Shown here: positions 21,343 through 30,566 of the stretch, one piece after another
Layout: every line of letters starts with the position of its first letter
How positions within the stretch are numbered: position 1 is the first letter of the stretch
DNA from: Pseudomonas sp. TMP9
GTDB taxonomy: Bacteria > Pseudomonadota > Gammaproteobacteria > Pseudomonadales > Pseudomonadaceae
Reading direction: 5' to 3'
Assembly: GCF_037943105.1 (NCBI RefSeq)
Contig: NZ_CP149803.1
Span: forward strand, 2,770,001 to 2,834,000
DNA: 64,000 bases
Position numbers and translations under genes: made by a program
Notes under the pieces: model-generated
Told to the model about the DNA's origin: nothing
What the model saw: only the letters and a program-made list of their open reading frames with translations
Database searches by the model: none

Positions 21343-22571
21343 TGGTCGCCCTCGCGCAGCTCGCTCACCACTTGTTTATACAGCCCCAGCAGGCGTGCCT
21401 GCTCATCGCCTTCAAGGCTTTCGCTGCTCAAGCGTTGGGCAAACACCTCGTCAACACTCAGTTCATCCAGGGTTTCCTTAGCCTGGCCGTGCAAGCTGGC
21501 GCTGGCAGTGCCGCGCTCGCGGCGGATGCGCAGCACCTCGACCGGCAAGCCTTCACAGAGGACGGCGATACGCTGCTGTAAATCGCTTAGGTAATCGTCG
21601 GTGCCCACCAGCACTTCCAGCCACACCGGCTGCTCGGCACTGCCCAGCTTGGCCGCCTCTTGAATGGCCACTTCAAGCTCTTTGAGTGAGCCGCGCAGCG
21701 ACAGCAGCGGCTGAAAGCGCGGCACCGGCAAGGCTTGAATAGTGCGCAAACCGCTGCCATCCAGCTCCACCAACAACACTTCTTTTTGCTGCTTGGCTTC
21801 ATCAAAACTCAGAGGGATGGGCGAGCCGCAGTAGCGAATATGTTCAAGGCCGCCGACCTTCTGCGGACGATGGATATGCCCCAGGGCGATATAAGCCGCC
21901 GGCGGGAAGGCGCTGGTGGGAAAAGCCTCCAGGCTGCCGACATAAATCTCGCGCACCGAATCGCTGGCGCTGGCGCCGACGGTGGTCAGGTGACCGGTGG
22001 CAATAATCGACAGGTCGCCGCCCAGTTCTGCGCGCCGGGTTTCAGCCAGGGCATAGAGGCGTTGATAGTGCTGCTGGATCGCCTGCTGTAAGGACTGCTG
22101 TTTATCCTGGGCGCTCTGGCCGGCCTGGCTAAGCAACACATCGCGCGGACGGATAAAGGGAATAGCGCAGAGCAACGCACCGACTGAACCGTCGCGCCGA
22201 TGCAGGGCCAGCAACTGCTCATCAAGCGGCTCACAGACGCCGGGAATCACCCGCGTACCCAATTGCGCCAGCAGGGTTTTACTCTCGCCGAGCATGGCCA
22301 CCGAGTCATGGTTACCGCCGAGCACCACTAGCTCGCAACCCGTTGCACGCAACTCGACGATAAAACGGTTGTACTGCTCACGGGCATAACTGGGCGGCGC
22401 GCCGGTGTCGAAAATATCGCCGGCAATCAACACGGCATCCGCCACATGAGTGTGCACCTGCTCAATCAGCCAGGCACAGAAGGCCTGGTGTTCGGCCTGG
22501 CGATTCTTGCCCATAAAGTACTGGCCGAGGTGCCAGTCTGAGGTGTGCAGAATGCGTATGGGCTGAGTCAA
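21339..22571 (-). CDS. sbcD: Exonuclease subunit SbcD (Mre11-type nuclease)
   Basis: SbcD provides the manganese-dependent nuclease active site of SbcCD. The 410-residue protein shows the calcineurin-like phosphoesterase motifs in order: [23 protein letters not shown] and GHLTTVG followed by GHIHRPQ. No ATG gives the expected N-terminus. I choose TTG at 22571 because AAGGA lies nine bases upstream and the TTG overlaps the preceding stop by four bases (TTGA); another TTG at 22580 is only one or two bases from AAGGA and is unlikely. The operon order is Lrp-type gene, sbcD, sbcC. Confidence 0.95.
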   Translation of the reverse strand: MTQPIRILHTSDWHLGQYFMGKNRQAEHQAFCAWLIEQVHTHVADAVLIAGDIFDTGAPPSYAREQYNRFIVELRATGCELVVLGGNHDSVAMLGESKTLLAQLGTRVIPGVCEPLDEQLLALHRRDGSVGALLCAIPFIRPRDVLLSQAGQSAQDKQQSLQQAIQQHYQRLYALAETRRAELGGDLSIIATGHLTTVGASASDSVREIYVGSLEAFPTSAFPPAAYIALGHIHRPQKVGGLEHIRYCGSPIPLSFDEAKQQKEVLLVELDGSGLRTIQALPVPRFQPLLSLRGSLKELEVAIQEAAKLGSAEQPVWLEVLVGTDDYLSDLQQRIAVLCEGLPVEVLRIRRERGTASASLHGQAKETLDELSVDEVFAQRLSSESLEGDEQARLLGLYKQVVSELREGDQ

Positions 22572-22987
22572 AACTGCCAATCCTTAACCATGATGTGAGT
22601 CTTCACTTTCTGCATACCGGGGAAGTTCTCGATCTCGCCGCGCACTTCACTGAAGCGCAGCATCGACGGCGCTTCGATGTACACCAACATATCGGTCTCG
22701 CCACTGATACCACTGCAGCGGCGCACTTCGGGAAATACGCGCATCAGTTCGACATAGTGCTCGCAGCGCCCGCCACTGTAGAACAGTTCCAGATAGACCT
22801 TGATTGCCGCCTCACCTGGCACCGCAACATGAGCGTGATAACCGCTGATGATGCCGCTGTGCTCTAACTGGCGTATGCGCTCGCTAACCGCCGAGCGCGA
22901 CAGGCTGACCTCGCGGGCGATCTGGCTGACGGGTAAGCGCGCATCGGCGCGCAGCAAGGCGAGTATCTGCTGGTCAAACTTGTCCAC
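22568..22987 (-). CDS. Lrp/AsnC family transcriptional regulator
   Basis: A 139-residue regulator with an N-terminal helix-turn-helix (DARLPVSQIAREVSLSRSAVSERIRQLE, about 15-42) and a C-terminal AsnC ligand-binding domain (VYLELFYSGG through EVRRCSGISGETDMLVYIEAPSM). These proteins sense amino acids or related small molecules and form octameric DNA-binding assemblies. GTG start at 22987. It is divergent from the YjeH-type exporter at 23113 across 125 bp, a classic layout for a regulator controlling an amino acid exporter. It is also the first gene of the sbcDC unit. Confidence 0.93.
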   Translation of the reverse strand: MDKFDQQILALLRADARLPVSQIAREVSLSRSAVSERIRQLEHSGIISGYHAHVAVPGEAAIKVYLELFYSGGRCEHYVELMRVFPEVRRCSGISGETDMLVYIEAPSMLRFSEVRGEIENFPGMQKVKTHIMVKDWQF

Positions 22988-23112
22988 GGGGTGCTCTCAA
23001 AAGCAATGTGCTGAAAAATGCCGCCACTTCGCCGGGCAAAACCGACGCTTCGCCAGCTGCCTGATTCAGGTGGGCGTATTAACATGGCGAACGAAACTGC
23101 AGAGCATACAAC

Positions 23113-24375
23113 ATGAGTCGTCTGAACCAGGAAATAGGCCTGCTACAAGGGATTGGCCTGCTGAGTACGTCATTGCTTGGCACCGGGATTTTCGTGGTTC
23201 CGGCGCTGGCGGCAACCGCTGCCGGCGAGGCGTCGCTGTGGGCCTGGATGATCCTTATCGCCCTGGTCTTACCGGTGGCCTTTACCTTTGCTCAACTGGG
23301 CCGTCGCTTCCCCCATGCCGGCGGTGCGCCGCACCTGATTGGCCGGGCCTTTGGTCCTCGCATGGAACGCCTCAGCGCCCTGCTGTTTCTCGCCGTACTG
23401 CCGGTGGGTTTACCGGCTGCGCTGAGTATCGCCAGCGGCTTCTGGCAAGCGCTGTTCGACCTCACCCATAACCAGGCCTTGATCATTCAGCTGGCCACAT
23501 TGGCCGCCATCCTGTTGCTCGGCCAACGCCCCGCTAAAGCCTCGGGCTTGATTCAAGGCGCGATTGCCGTGGCCATTATCAGCACCGTCGCGCTGATCTG
23601 GTGGGTCGGCGATTTGCCCACCAGCAGCCAACCACTGCTGCCACCCATCAGCGGCTCCTGGCATTTACTGCCGGCGGCGCTGGGCGTGATGTTCTGGTGC
23701 TTTGTCGGCATTGAGGCCTTCACCCACATGGGCGAAGAGTTCAAGAACCCCGCGCGCGACTTCCCCCTGGCCTTGCTGTTCGGCGTGCTGCTGGCCGGGC
23801 TTGTGTACTGGGCCTGCTCGGTGGCGGTGCTGAGTTTTCATGCCTATGGCGATGTGCGAACTGATGCCGCGTCCCTGCCCCACTTGCTCGATGTGTTGCT
23901 GGGCGAGAAGGCCCGCTGGCTGGCCGCCACGGTCGGTTACCTGGCCTGCTTCGCCTCGATGAATGTCTATATGCAGGGCTTTGCCCGGCTGATCTGGAGC
24001 CTGGCTGACGAGGGTAAACTGCCGGCCCGCTTGGCCCAGCGCAACCAGCATGGCGTGCCTGCGCGCGCCCTGTTGCTGGTGGTGCTGGCATGCGCGTTGT
24101 GCGCCGTTTTGGCCAGCGTGCTGGAACTCACGGTGGACGACCTGATCCGCTATGCCAACGGCAATTTCGTGCTGGTTTACCTGCTCAGCATGGCGGCTGG
24201 TTGGGTATTGTTGCGCGGCGTTTGGCGCTGGCTGGCGGCGTTCAGTGCGCTGCTCTGCGCTCTAGTGCTGCTGATGTTGGGCATGGACGCCGGGTATGCC
24301 TTGGGCTTGCTGGCGGTGCTTGCACTACTCGATCGCTGGCGCGAACAGAGAAATGCACGCGTGCTCGCCGTATGA
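23113..24375 (+). CDS. yjeH: YjeH-type L-methionine/branched-chain amino acid exporter
   Basis: An APC-superfamily permease of 420 residues with about 12 hydrophobic segments. It follows E. coli YjeH closely from the N-terminus: GLLQGIGLLSTSLLGTGIFVVPALAA, then LPVGLPAALSIASGF, MFWCFVGIEAFTHMGEEFKNPARDFP and YLACFASMNVYMQGFARL. YjeH exports L-methionine and branched-chain amino acids across the inner membrane. The divergent Lrp/AsnC gene is the obvious candidate regulator. Substrate assignment is by similarity only. Confidence 0.88.
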   Translation: MSRLNQEIGLLQGIGLLSTSLLGTGIFVVPALAATAAGEASLWAWMILIALVLPVAFTFAQLGRRFPHAGGAPHLIGRAFGPRMERLSALLFLAVLPVGLPAALSIASGFWQALFDLTHNQALIIQLATLAAILLLGQRPAKASGLIQGAIAVAIISTVALIWWVGDLPTSSQPLLPPISGSWHLLPAALGVMFWCFVGIEAFTHMGEEFKNPARDFPLALLFGVLLAGLVYWACSVAVLSFHAYGDVRTDAASLPHLLDVLLGEKARWLAATVGYLACFASMNVYMQGFARLIWSLADEGKLPARLAQRNQHGVPARALLLVVLACALCAVLASVLELTVDDLIRYANGNFVLVYLLSMAAGWVLLRGVWRWLAAFSALLCALVLLMLGMDAGYALGLLAVLALLDRWREQRNARVLAV

Positions 24376-24521
24376 TGAGTGCGGGCTGTAAAACTAATAG
24401 CCGGCGATACACACCGAATCCACAGACCGACACACTGCATGCAGCATTTCATGGGCAAATCGCATTTAGTTTGCTCAGCCGTTGCGGCTATTCTCAGTTC
24501 AGATTCTGACAAGGACTGACT

Positions 24522-25856
24522 ATGCGCCGCATTCTCCGAGACCTGAAAATCCTTATTCTTACTAACCTGTGGCTGGTGCCAGTCATTGCCGGGCTGGTTG
24601 GTGCACTGTTCTATTTCGCCGCGCCACCGCCGCCTATGCATGCGCGCATGGCAACAGGTTCGGTGAGCGGTGGTTACCACGCGTTCGGCGAACGCTTGCG
24701 GGCTGAGCTGGCACTGCAAGGCTTTAGCCTAGAGCTGGTCGAGAGTGCAGGGTCCGGGGACAACCTCAGCAAACTCGGCAGTGGCGAGGTGGAGTTAGCG
24801 CTGGTGCAGAGTGGCCAAGAGCTGGCCCTGAGCGACGATGCTCGCAGCAAGCTTAATGGCCTAGGCGTTATGTATCGCGAACCGCTGTGGTTGTTCGTGG
24901 GTGATCAGGTCAAATTCGAACGCCTGGCCGACTTGATGAGCCTGCGCCTGGCAATTGGCTCACAAGACAGCGGCACACAAGCAGTCACTGCGGCATTGTT
25001 TAAGGCCAATCATATCGAGCCGACGCAATACTCCGCGCGCTGGCAGCAACTGGGCGGTAACCGTGCGGCTGATGCGCTGATCGCCGGCACGCTGGATGCT
25101 GCCTTTTTTATCGGCCCGGCGGAGAACGCGCTGGTTCAGCGCTTGGCATCGGCGCCCAACATACGCTTAGTCAGCCTGCGTCGCACCGAGGCTTACCTAG
25201 CGCGCCTGCCCTATCTGAGCCAGTTGCATGTAGGCGAAGGCATGCTCGATATGGCACAGAACACCCCAGAGCGCGACATCACTACCCTCGGCCCCGTTGC
25301 CACTCTAATCGCTGGCGAAGAATTCCATTCGTCACTGACGCCGCTGATCCTCGAAGCGGCGAAAACCGTGTTGAAGAACGGTAGCCTGCTCGACCCAGCC
25401 GGCAGCTACCCGACCCGGCCACCGCTGTCGCTGCCGATTCTTGATCAGGCCGAGTATTACTACGCCAAAGGCCTGCCGATCCTGCAACGCTACCTGCCGT
25501 TTCGTATTGCCTCGCTGGCCGACCGCTACATCATCCTCGCCATCCCATTGCTGGTGCTGCTGTTCCCGCTGTTCAAGGCCATCGGCCCGATCTATCAATG
25601 GCGTATCCGTGCGCGCATTTACCGGTGGTACAAGTACCTGCGGGAGATTGACCAGCAGCTTTACAAAGGCACACTGAAAGGCGATATCGGCGCCGAAATA
25701 AAACGTTTAGAAAAACTCGAAGACGAACTGGCCCAAGTTGAAGTGCCACTGTCTTACTCCAACGAGCTGTACCAGCTGCATATGCACCTGCGCTATATGA
25801 TTGAGCGCCTGCATGCACTGCAGCAGCGCACGACTGAAGAAGTGCAGGTCGGGTAA
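24522..25856 (+). CDS. Membrane-anchored TAXI-family solute-binding protein (orphan)
   Basis: A 444-residue protein with a TAXI-type TRAP solute-receptor domain (about 40-300): ATGSVSGGYHAFGERL, then VESAGSGDNLSKLGSGEVELALVQSG and GSQDSGTQAVTAAL are typical of that family. Unlike a free periplasmic receptor it keeps an N-terminal membrane helix (LTNLWLVPVIAGLVGALFYF, 14-33) and has a second strong helix (IILAIPLLVLLFPLFKAIGP, about 333-352), followed by a roughly 90-residue basic then helical tail that should be cytoplasmic. AAGGA precedes the ATG. No TRAP permease is nearby. A role in sensing or in an unusual transporter is inference. Confidence 0.85.
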   Translation: MRRILRDLKILILTNLWLVPVIAGLVGALFYFAAPPPPMHARMATGSVSGGYHAFGERLRAELALQGFSLELVESAGSGDNLSKLGSGEVELALVQSGQELALSDDARSKLNGLGVMYREPLWLFVGDQVKFERLADLMSLRLAIGSQDSGTQAVTAALFKANHIEPTQYSARWQQLGGNRAADALIAGTLDAAFFIGPAENALVQRLASAPNIRLVSLRRTEAYLARLPYLSQLHVGEGMLDMAQNTPERDITTLGPVATLIAGEEFHSSLTPLILEAAKTVLKNGSLLDPAGSYPTRPPLSLPILDQAEYYYAKGLPILQRYLPFRIASLADRYIILAIPLLVLLFPLFKAIGPIYQWRIRARIYRWYKYLREIDQQLYKGTLKGDIGAEIKRLEKLEDELAQVEVPLSYSNELYQLHMHLRYMIERLHALQQRTTEEVQVG

Positions 25857-25892
25857 CATGCCTGCTTTCCGCTTACACACCTCGAGGCCGCT

Positions 25893-26900
25893 ATGCCGAT
25901 CCGCCACTGCATTGTTCACCTGATCGACAAAAAGCCCGATGGCACGCCCGCTGTGCTGCACGCTCGGGAGACTGAGCTGGCGGCCTCGCAGGCCATCGAA
26001 AACATGCTTGCTGACCTCAACGAGAGCTATAACGCCAAGCAAGGCAAGGCCTGGGGCTTTTTTCACGAGGAATCTGGGGCGTATCCGTTTAGCGGCTGGC
26101 TCAAGCATTACCTTGATGAAGGTCAGGACTTCGCCGCGTTTAGCCGCCAGGCCGTTGAGCAGCTGCAGAAGCTGATGGAGGAATCCAACCTCTCCACCGG
26201 CGGCCACGTGCTGTTTGCCCACTACCAGCAAGGCATGACCGATTACCTGGCCATCGCCCTGCTGCATCACAGCGAAGGCGTAGCGGTTAATGATGCGTTG
26301 GATGTGACCGCTGCCAAGCACCTGGACCTGAGCCAACTGCATTTGGCGGCGCGGATTAATATCTCCGAATGGCGCAATAACGCGACCTCCAAGCAGTACA
26401 TCTCCTTTATCAAAGGTAAGAATGGCAAGAAGGTGTCGGAATACTTCCGCGACTTTATCGGCTGCCAGGAAGGCGTCGACGGCCCGGGTGAGACCCGCAC
26501 CCTGCTGAAAGCCTTCAGTGATTTCGTCGAAAGCGAAGACCTGCCGGAGGAAAAGGCCCGCGAGAAGACCAAGACCCTCGTCGGCTACGCCAGCAGCCAG
26601 GCCAAGCTGGGCGAGCCAATCACCCTGACCGAACTGTCCGGACTAATCGATGAAGAGCGGCCCAAGGCGTTTTACGAGCATATCCGTAACAAGGATTACG
26701 GCCTGTCGCCGGAGATCCCGGCAGACAAACGCACGCTCAATCAATTCCAGCGCTTCACCGGCCGCGCCGAAGGCCTGTCGATCAGCTTTGAGGCGCACCT
26801 GCTCGGCTCAAAGGTCGAGTACGACGAAAGCACTGACACCCTGGTCATCCGCAACCTGCCGACGCAGCTCACCGACCAACTCAAGCGCCGCAAACACTGA
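25893..26900 (+). CDS. yejK: Nucleoid-associated protein YejK/NdpA
   Basis: A 335-residue member of the YejK (NdpA, 37-kDa nucleoid-associated) family, starting [17 protein letters not shown]. YejK associates with the nucleoid and interacts with DNA gyrase and topoisomerase IV subunits in E. coli. Conserved stretches include [26 protein letters not shown] and [27 protein letters not shown] lies five bases upstream of the ATG. It sits directly before ppk2, only two bases apart, suggesting co-transcription. Confidence 0.95.
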   Translation: MPIRHCIVHLIDKKPDGTPAVLHARETELAASQAIENMLADLNESYNAKQGKAWGFFHEESGAYPFSGWLKHYLDEGQDFAAFSRQAVEQLQKLMEESNLSTGGHVLFAHYQQGMTDYLAIALLHHSEGVAVNDALDVTAAKHLDLSQLHLAARINISEWRNNATSKQYISFIKGKNGKKVSEYFRDFIGCQEGVDGPGETRTLLKAFSDFVESEDLPEEKAREKTKTLVGYASSQAKLGEPITLTELSGLIDEERPKAFYEHIRNKDYGLSPEIPADKRTLNQFQRFTGRAEGLSISFEAHLLGSKVEYDESTDTLVIRNLPTQLTDQLKRRKH

Positions 26901-26902
26901 CA

Positions 26903-27721
26903 ATGAGCCGCCTGCCTGATGAGCTGCTGGACGCCTGCCGTTGTGATCCAGCGGCGCCCTTTGCGCAAGACCCTGCGCGTGATTTCGGCCTCGATAAGCA
27001 GCAGGCTCACCACGCGCTGCAAGCACTGCGGCCATGGCTGAATAAACAGCAGCGAATGCTCTGGGCCAACCGGCGTAATGCCCTGCTGCTGCTCCTGCAA
27101 GGCACCGACTGCTCTGGTAAGGACGGGCTTATTCGCCGGGTGATCAACAGCTTTGACCCCCAAGGGGTGCGCATTAACGGCTTTCAAAAGCCCGATGAGT
27201 GCGAGCTGCGTCATGACTTTCTCTGGCGCTACCAACAGCGCTTGCCTGAACCGGGTAGGCTGGCTGTGTTTAACCGCAGTTACTACGAAGGCTTGATCAG
27301 CGACCCACTGGACGGCCTGTGCAGCGTCAGCGAGCTGCCCGCGCGTCGGCAGAGCATTCAGGCCTTTGAGGCGCAGTTGTTTGCCCAGCAAATCACCCCG
27401 TTGAAATGCTTTTTGCACCTGTCCAAAAACGAGCAAAAACTGCGCCTGCAAGAACGCTTGGCGCAACCACACAAGCGCTGGAAGCTGCACAGCAGCGACC
27501 TGCAGTCCTACCGTGAATTCGACTTGCGCCAACGACGCTGGGCCGAACAACTGAGCGCCAGCCACAGCGCTGCAGCGCCGTGGTATGTCATCCCAGCTGA
27601 TCACCGCTGGTTACGCGACTGGCTGGTAGCCAGCCTACTGGCCCGTGAATTAGAGCGCTTGCAGCTGGATTGGCCGGACGCCCCGGCGCCATTCAGCCTA
27701 AGCGATTTGCAGGCGTTATGA
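26903..27721 (+). CDS. Polyphosphate kinase 2 family protein
   Basis: PPK2 enzymes transfer phosphate between polyphosphate and nucleotides. This 272-residue single-domain protein has the Walker A LQGTDCSGKDG (66-75), the basic lid region and the Walker B-like FNRSYYEG (about 123-130), with FLHLSKNEQKLRLQERL downstream, as in class II/III enzymes that phosphorylate NMP or NDP. The Walker loop has Cys where many relatives have Ala or Thr. It follows yejK by two bases and its stop overlaps the next start by four bases (ATGA). Whether AMP, ADP or GDP is the main substrate cannot be told. Confidence 0.9.
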   Translation: MSRLPDELLDACRCDPAAPFAQDPARDFGLDKQQAHHALQALRPWLNKQQRMLWANRRNALLLLLQGTDCSGKDGLIRRVINSFDPQGVRINGFQKPDECELRHDFLWRYQQRLPEPGRLAVFNRSYYEGLISDPLDGLCSVSELPARRQSIQAFEAQLFAQQITPLKCFLHLSKNEQKLRLQERLAQPHKRWKLHSSDLQSYREFDLRQRRWAEQLSASHSAAAPWYVIPADHRWLRDWLVASLLARELERLQLDWPDAPAPFSLSDLQAL

Positions 27722-28581
27722 GGGCGGCCCTTTTCTACCTGATGCTGCCGGCATTACTGGTGTTCAGCGTCTTCACTCAGGCAGTGCCGGAGCAAGCCCT
27801 GCACCCCGATGAAGTACGCTTTGTTACGGCTAATGCCGAGTTCACCTTGATGCATGAAATGGGGCACTTGTTGATCAGCGAGCTGAAGTTACCCGTGCTC
27901 GGCCGTGAGGAAGACGCCGCCGACCAACTGGGCTTTATGGGTTTATTTCTGCTGCATGAGCGCCAGCGTGATGCCAACTTTTACGCCAAGTTACTGGATG
28001 TAGCTGACTACTGGCGGCTGGAATGGCAGCGACAAAGCCCAGAAGCCGCGCAAGTGCAGGCGTGGGACAGCCATGCCTTAGATTCACAGCGCTTCTTTAA
28101 TTTGGCCTGTTTGGCCTATGGCAGCGACCCTAAGCATTTGGAATGGATTATCCAGATGACTGGCCTGCCGGATGAGCGCGCATTTTATTGCCCAGAAGAG
28201 TATGAGCAGGTCGAGTACGCTGTGACGTGGATTCAGCAACACTTCACCCGCCCCGCCGACCAGCCCACTGTCCATCACCTGCGCGTGGAGTACCAGACGC
28301 CGCCACTGCACCTAGAAGGCGCCACTGAACTGTTGGAAAAGGTCCGTGCTTCTGGCGAGCTGGAAGCCATTGCGGCCAGAACCAGCAGCACCTTCGCCCT
28401 GCCCCGCGATTTGAAACTGATCGTCGCCACCTGCGGCGAAGCCGACGCTTGGTACAACCGCAACAGCGGAGAACTGACGCTGTGTTACGAACGTATCCTG
28501 TATTTTCGTGAACTGGCCTGCGAGCTGCCCAGGTTGCGTGAGCAGTCGCGGTCAGCCGCCAGCGCGCTTACAGCGCCTTGA
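27718..28581 (+). CDS. DUF4344 family putative secreted metallopeptidase
   Basis: A 287-residue exported protein: signal peptide MRAALFYLMLPALLVFSVFTQAV, then a DUF4344 domain. The HEMGH motif (about 47-51) is a zinc-binding HExxH, and a conserved acidic segment REEDAADQLG follows 15-20 residues later and may supply the third ligand, as in gluzincins. Three or four Cys in the second half may form disulfides. The ATG at 27718 overlaps the ppk2 stop by four bases, so the two are coupled. The 3' end overlaps the convergent GST-like gene by 14 bases. Peptidase activity is a prediction. Confidence 0.85.
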   Translation: MRAALFYLMLPALLVFSVFTQAVPEQALHPDEVRFVTANAEFTLMHEMGHLLISELKLPVLGREEDAADQLGFMGLFLLHERQRDANFYAKLLDVADYWRLEWQRQSPEAAQVQAWDSHALDSQRFFNLACLAYGSDPKHLEWIIQMTGLPDERAFYCPEEYEQVEYAVTWIQQHFTRPADQPTVHHLRVEYQTPPLHLEGATELLEKVRASGELEAIAARTSSTFALPRDLKLIVATCGEADAWYNRNSGELTLCYERILYFRELACELPRLREQSRSAASALTAP

Positions 28582-29503
28582 TAGCAAAACCCAGACGCGG
28601 GAAGTGCACATGCACCGTGCCAGCGCGCGGGTCTGCGCGGCGTAAGATCAGTGCTTCGCTGCCGCTAAATACCAGCTCACCCTCGACCGCATCAACGCCA
28701 TAATCGATGGCGGAAATCGCCACCTGCTGACCCACGGCAAACCCATTGGGATCAACCAACACCGCCTCCGGCAGCGCGGCCGGGGTGGCATCACGGGCAA
28801 TGCTGATCGCCTCTTCGCCGCTCATGTCGCTGAACGAGCCATGGCCAAAATCCAGCACCCGTGCCAGCCAGGTGGCGACAGCCGGATAGTCATCCACTAG
28901 CGGCGCTGTTACCGGCGTACCGCGCAGGAACCACAGCGAATGCGCCATGGCGATATCCGCCAGTGAGGCATGACCAAAGAGGAAGTCACCGGACTCGCGC
29001 TCAAGTTGCTGCTGCAGTCGCGTCATCAGCGTCGGCCACTGATGCTTGGCCACCTCAAGCGGAATGCGCGCCGCCATGCCGCCGTTGAACAGCGTCGAGC
29101 GGTCGGCGATAAATACCTTGAGGAACTCAGGCGGCAGCTTGCCGAAACGGGCCGCTATCGATGCCGGCTGGAACACCAAGCTCACCGCGTGCATAAACAC
29201 CTGAGCATCAGCCCACTGGGCAAAACAGCTGACATTAAATTCCTGGCCTTCAGGAAACAGTGCCGGCGTGTTTTTTTCCGCTTCTAAACGACGCGCGATC
29301 AGTGCGGTGTCGCAGTAAATATCCGCACCAATCTGTAACACCGGAGTTTTGCGGTAGCCGCCGGTCAACGCGGTCAGGTCCGGCTTGGGCATAATCGGCG
29401 GGATCATCACCGAGCGCCAAGACAGCTGCTTGAAACCGAGCATCAAGCGCGCCTTCTCGGCAAAGGGCGAAGTCGGGTAGTGGTGCAGGATCAACTCGTG
29501 CAT
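28568..29503 (-). CDS. Glutathione S-transferase family protein with C-terminal extension
   Basis: A 311-residue protein with an N-terminal thioredoxin-like GST domain (ELILHHYPTSPFAEKARLMLGFKQL, and the cis-Pro strand GGYRKTPVLQIGADIYCDTALIARRLE), an all-helical GST C-terminal domain up to about 215, and an extra beta-rich extension (PEAVLVDPNGFAVGQQVAISAIDYGVD to the end) of about 80 residues. Such long GST-like proteins occur in pseudomonads; substrates are unknown. GGAG precedes the ATG at 29503 by six bases. The gene converges on and overlaps the DUF4344 gene by 14 bases. Confidence 0.88.
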   Translation of the reverse strand: MHELILHHYPTSPFAEKARLMLGFKQLSWRSVMIPPIMPKPDLTALTGGYRKTPVLQIGADIYCDTALIARRLEAEKNTPALFPEGQEFNVSCFAQWADAQVFMHAVSLVFQPASIAARFGKLPPEFLKVFIADRSTLFNGGMAARIPLEVAKHQWPTLMTRLQQQLERESGDFLFGHASLADIAMAHSLWFLRGTPVTAPLVDDYPAVATWLARVLDFGHGSFSDMSGEEAISIARDATPAALPEAVLVDPNGFAVGQQVAISAIDYGVDAVEGELVFSGSEALILRRADPRAGTVHVHFPRLGFAIKAL

Positions 29504-29568
29504 AGCAGGCTCCGCAGGATTCAAGTAGACCAGCAGCTTAACCGCGCCGGCACCTGCGGCCTACCCGC

Positions 29569-29889
29569 TTAGCCTGATAGCGCGTTATCAATCACGACGA
29601 TAACAGGCGCAGCGGCAACTAAGGCTTCCTTGGCCACCTTGGTCAGGGCCTTAATCGCCCGCTCGCGGCGTAGCGCATCGCCCTTACCCACACACGCTTC
29701 GATATAGACCAAGGCCTGCGCCGGGCTGGAGTGAAAGAACCGTGCGCCCTTACCGCGCTGGTGCTTGGCAAAGCGCTTATGCGGATCATCGCTGATGCCG
29801 CAATACAGCGCGCCATTGGCAGCGCGCACCAGGTATACGAACCAGGGTTTAGCCAACGGCGCACTGGCGGTTAAGGAGGGATCGGGCAT
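29569..29889 (-). CDS. GIY-YIG nuclease superfamily protein (YhbQ-like)
   Basis: A 106-residue single-domain protein with a GIY-YIG fold: [31 protein letters not shown] (about 16-46) contains the two motif strands (VYL and YCG), the conserved Arg and His, and the Glu in [21 protein letters not shown]. Small proteins of this type are widespread; YhbQ-like members are weak or damage-related nucleases. It is divergent from the DUF2271 operon. Confidence 0.87.
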   Translation of the reverse strand: MPDPSLTASAPLAKPWFVYLVRAANGALYCGISDDPHKRFAKHQRGKGARFFHSSPAQALVYIEACVGKGDALRRERAIKALTKVAKEALVAAAPVIVVIDNALSG

Positions 29890-30083
29890 CTAGGCAGGTC
29901 GGCACAAATCAATATGGTCGCCGAGCTTAGCGATTGTTCGGCCATGCGCCAATCTTTGCCGGCCTAAACCCATAAAACTCGACTCAGACAATTCTTAAGT
30001 CGTGCTTAAGCCAGCTGATTCAGCGGTTCAGCTTGGCTTCAGGCTTGGAGGTTAAGGTTGCGCCATATACCTCGGAGGCTTAT

Positions 30084-30551
30084 ATGAGCAAGACGACCTT
30101 GACTCTCGCTTTAGCCGGTTTGGCAGCGCTACCAGCGCTTGGCCAAGCCCGTGAAATCAACCTGCAAACCACCCTGAAAGAATACCGTGGCAACGCGGCC
30201 TACCTGTCTATCTACGTTACCGATGCACAGGGTAACTACCAACGGACGCTGTGGGTCTCGGGCAAGAAGGCCAAGTATTACAAGCACCTGCGAGACTGGG
30301 CGCGTGGCGGTAATAAGCCCGCCGAATACGACGGCCTCACCGGTGCCAGTGTTGGCGGCGGCGAGACCTTGAACGTGGCCGTGGAACTGGAAGATGCACT
30401 GATTGATGCCGGCTATGAAATCCGCATCGACAGTGCCGTCGAGAACAAGCAAGACAACCGCGCAGAAATCAAAGTACCGCTGACTCAGCAACCCACGCAG
30501 GTCAACGCTGGCTCGTCGGGCTATGTCGCCAGCTTCAGTTACCAGTTCTAA
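30084..30551 (+). CDS. DUF2271 periplasmic protein with a flavinylation-like motif
   Basis: A 155-residue exported protein with a signal peptide (MSKTTLTLALAGLAALPALGQA, cleaved after about 22) and one DUF2271 domain. The segment DGLTGAS at 83-89 fits the ApbE acceptor consensus (Asp-Gly-x-Ser/Thr-Gly-Ala-Thr/Ser), making Ser89 the likely FMN attachment site. DUF2271 proteins have been described as ApbE substrates that carry electrons outside the cytoplasm. GGAGG precedes the ATG by six bases. It leads a three-gene unit with a PepSY/flavodoxin/reductase fusion 15 bases downstream and apbE, which fits a small flavin-based electron relay. Confidence 0.88.
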   Translation: MSKTTLTLALAGLAALPALGQAREINLQTTLKEYRGNAAYLSIYVTDAQGNYQRTLWVSGKKAKYYKHLRDWARGGNKPAEYDGLTGASVGGGETLNVAVELEDALIDAGYEIRIDSAVENKQDNRAEIKVPLTQQPTQVNAGSSGYVASFSYQF

Positions 30552-30566
30552 GTCAGGGGCCCACTC

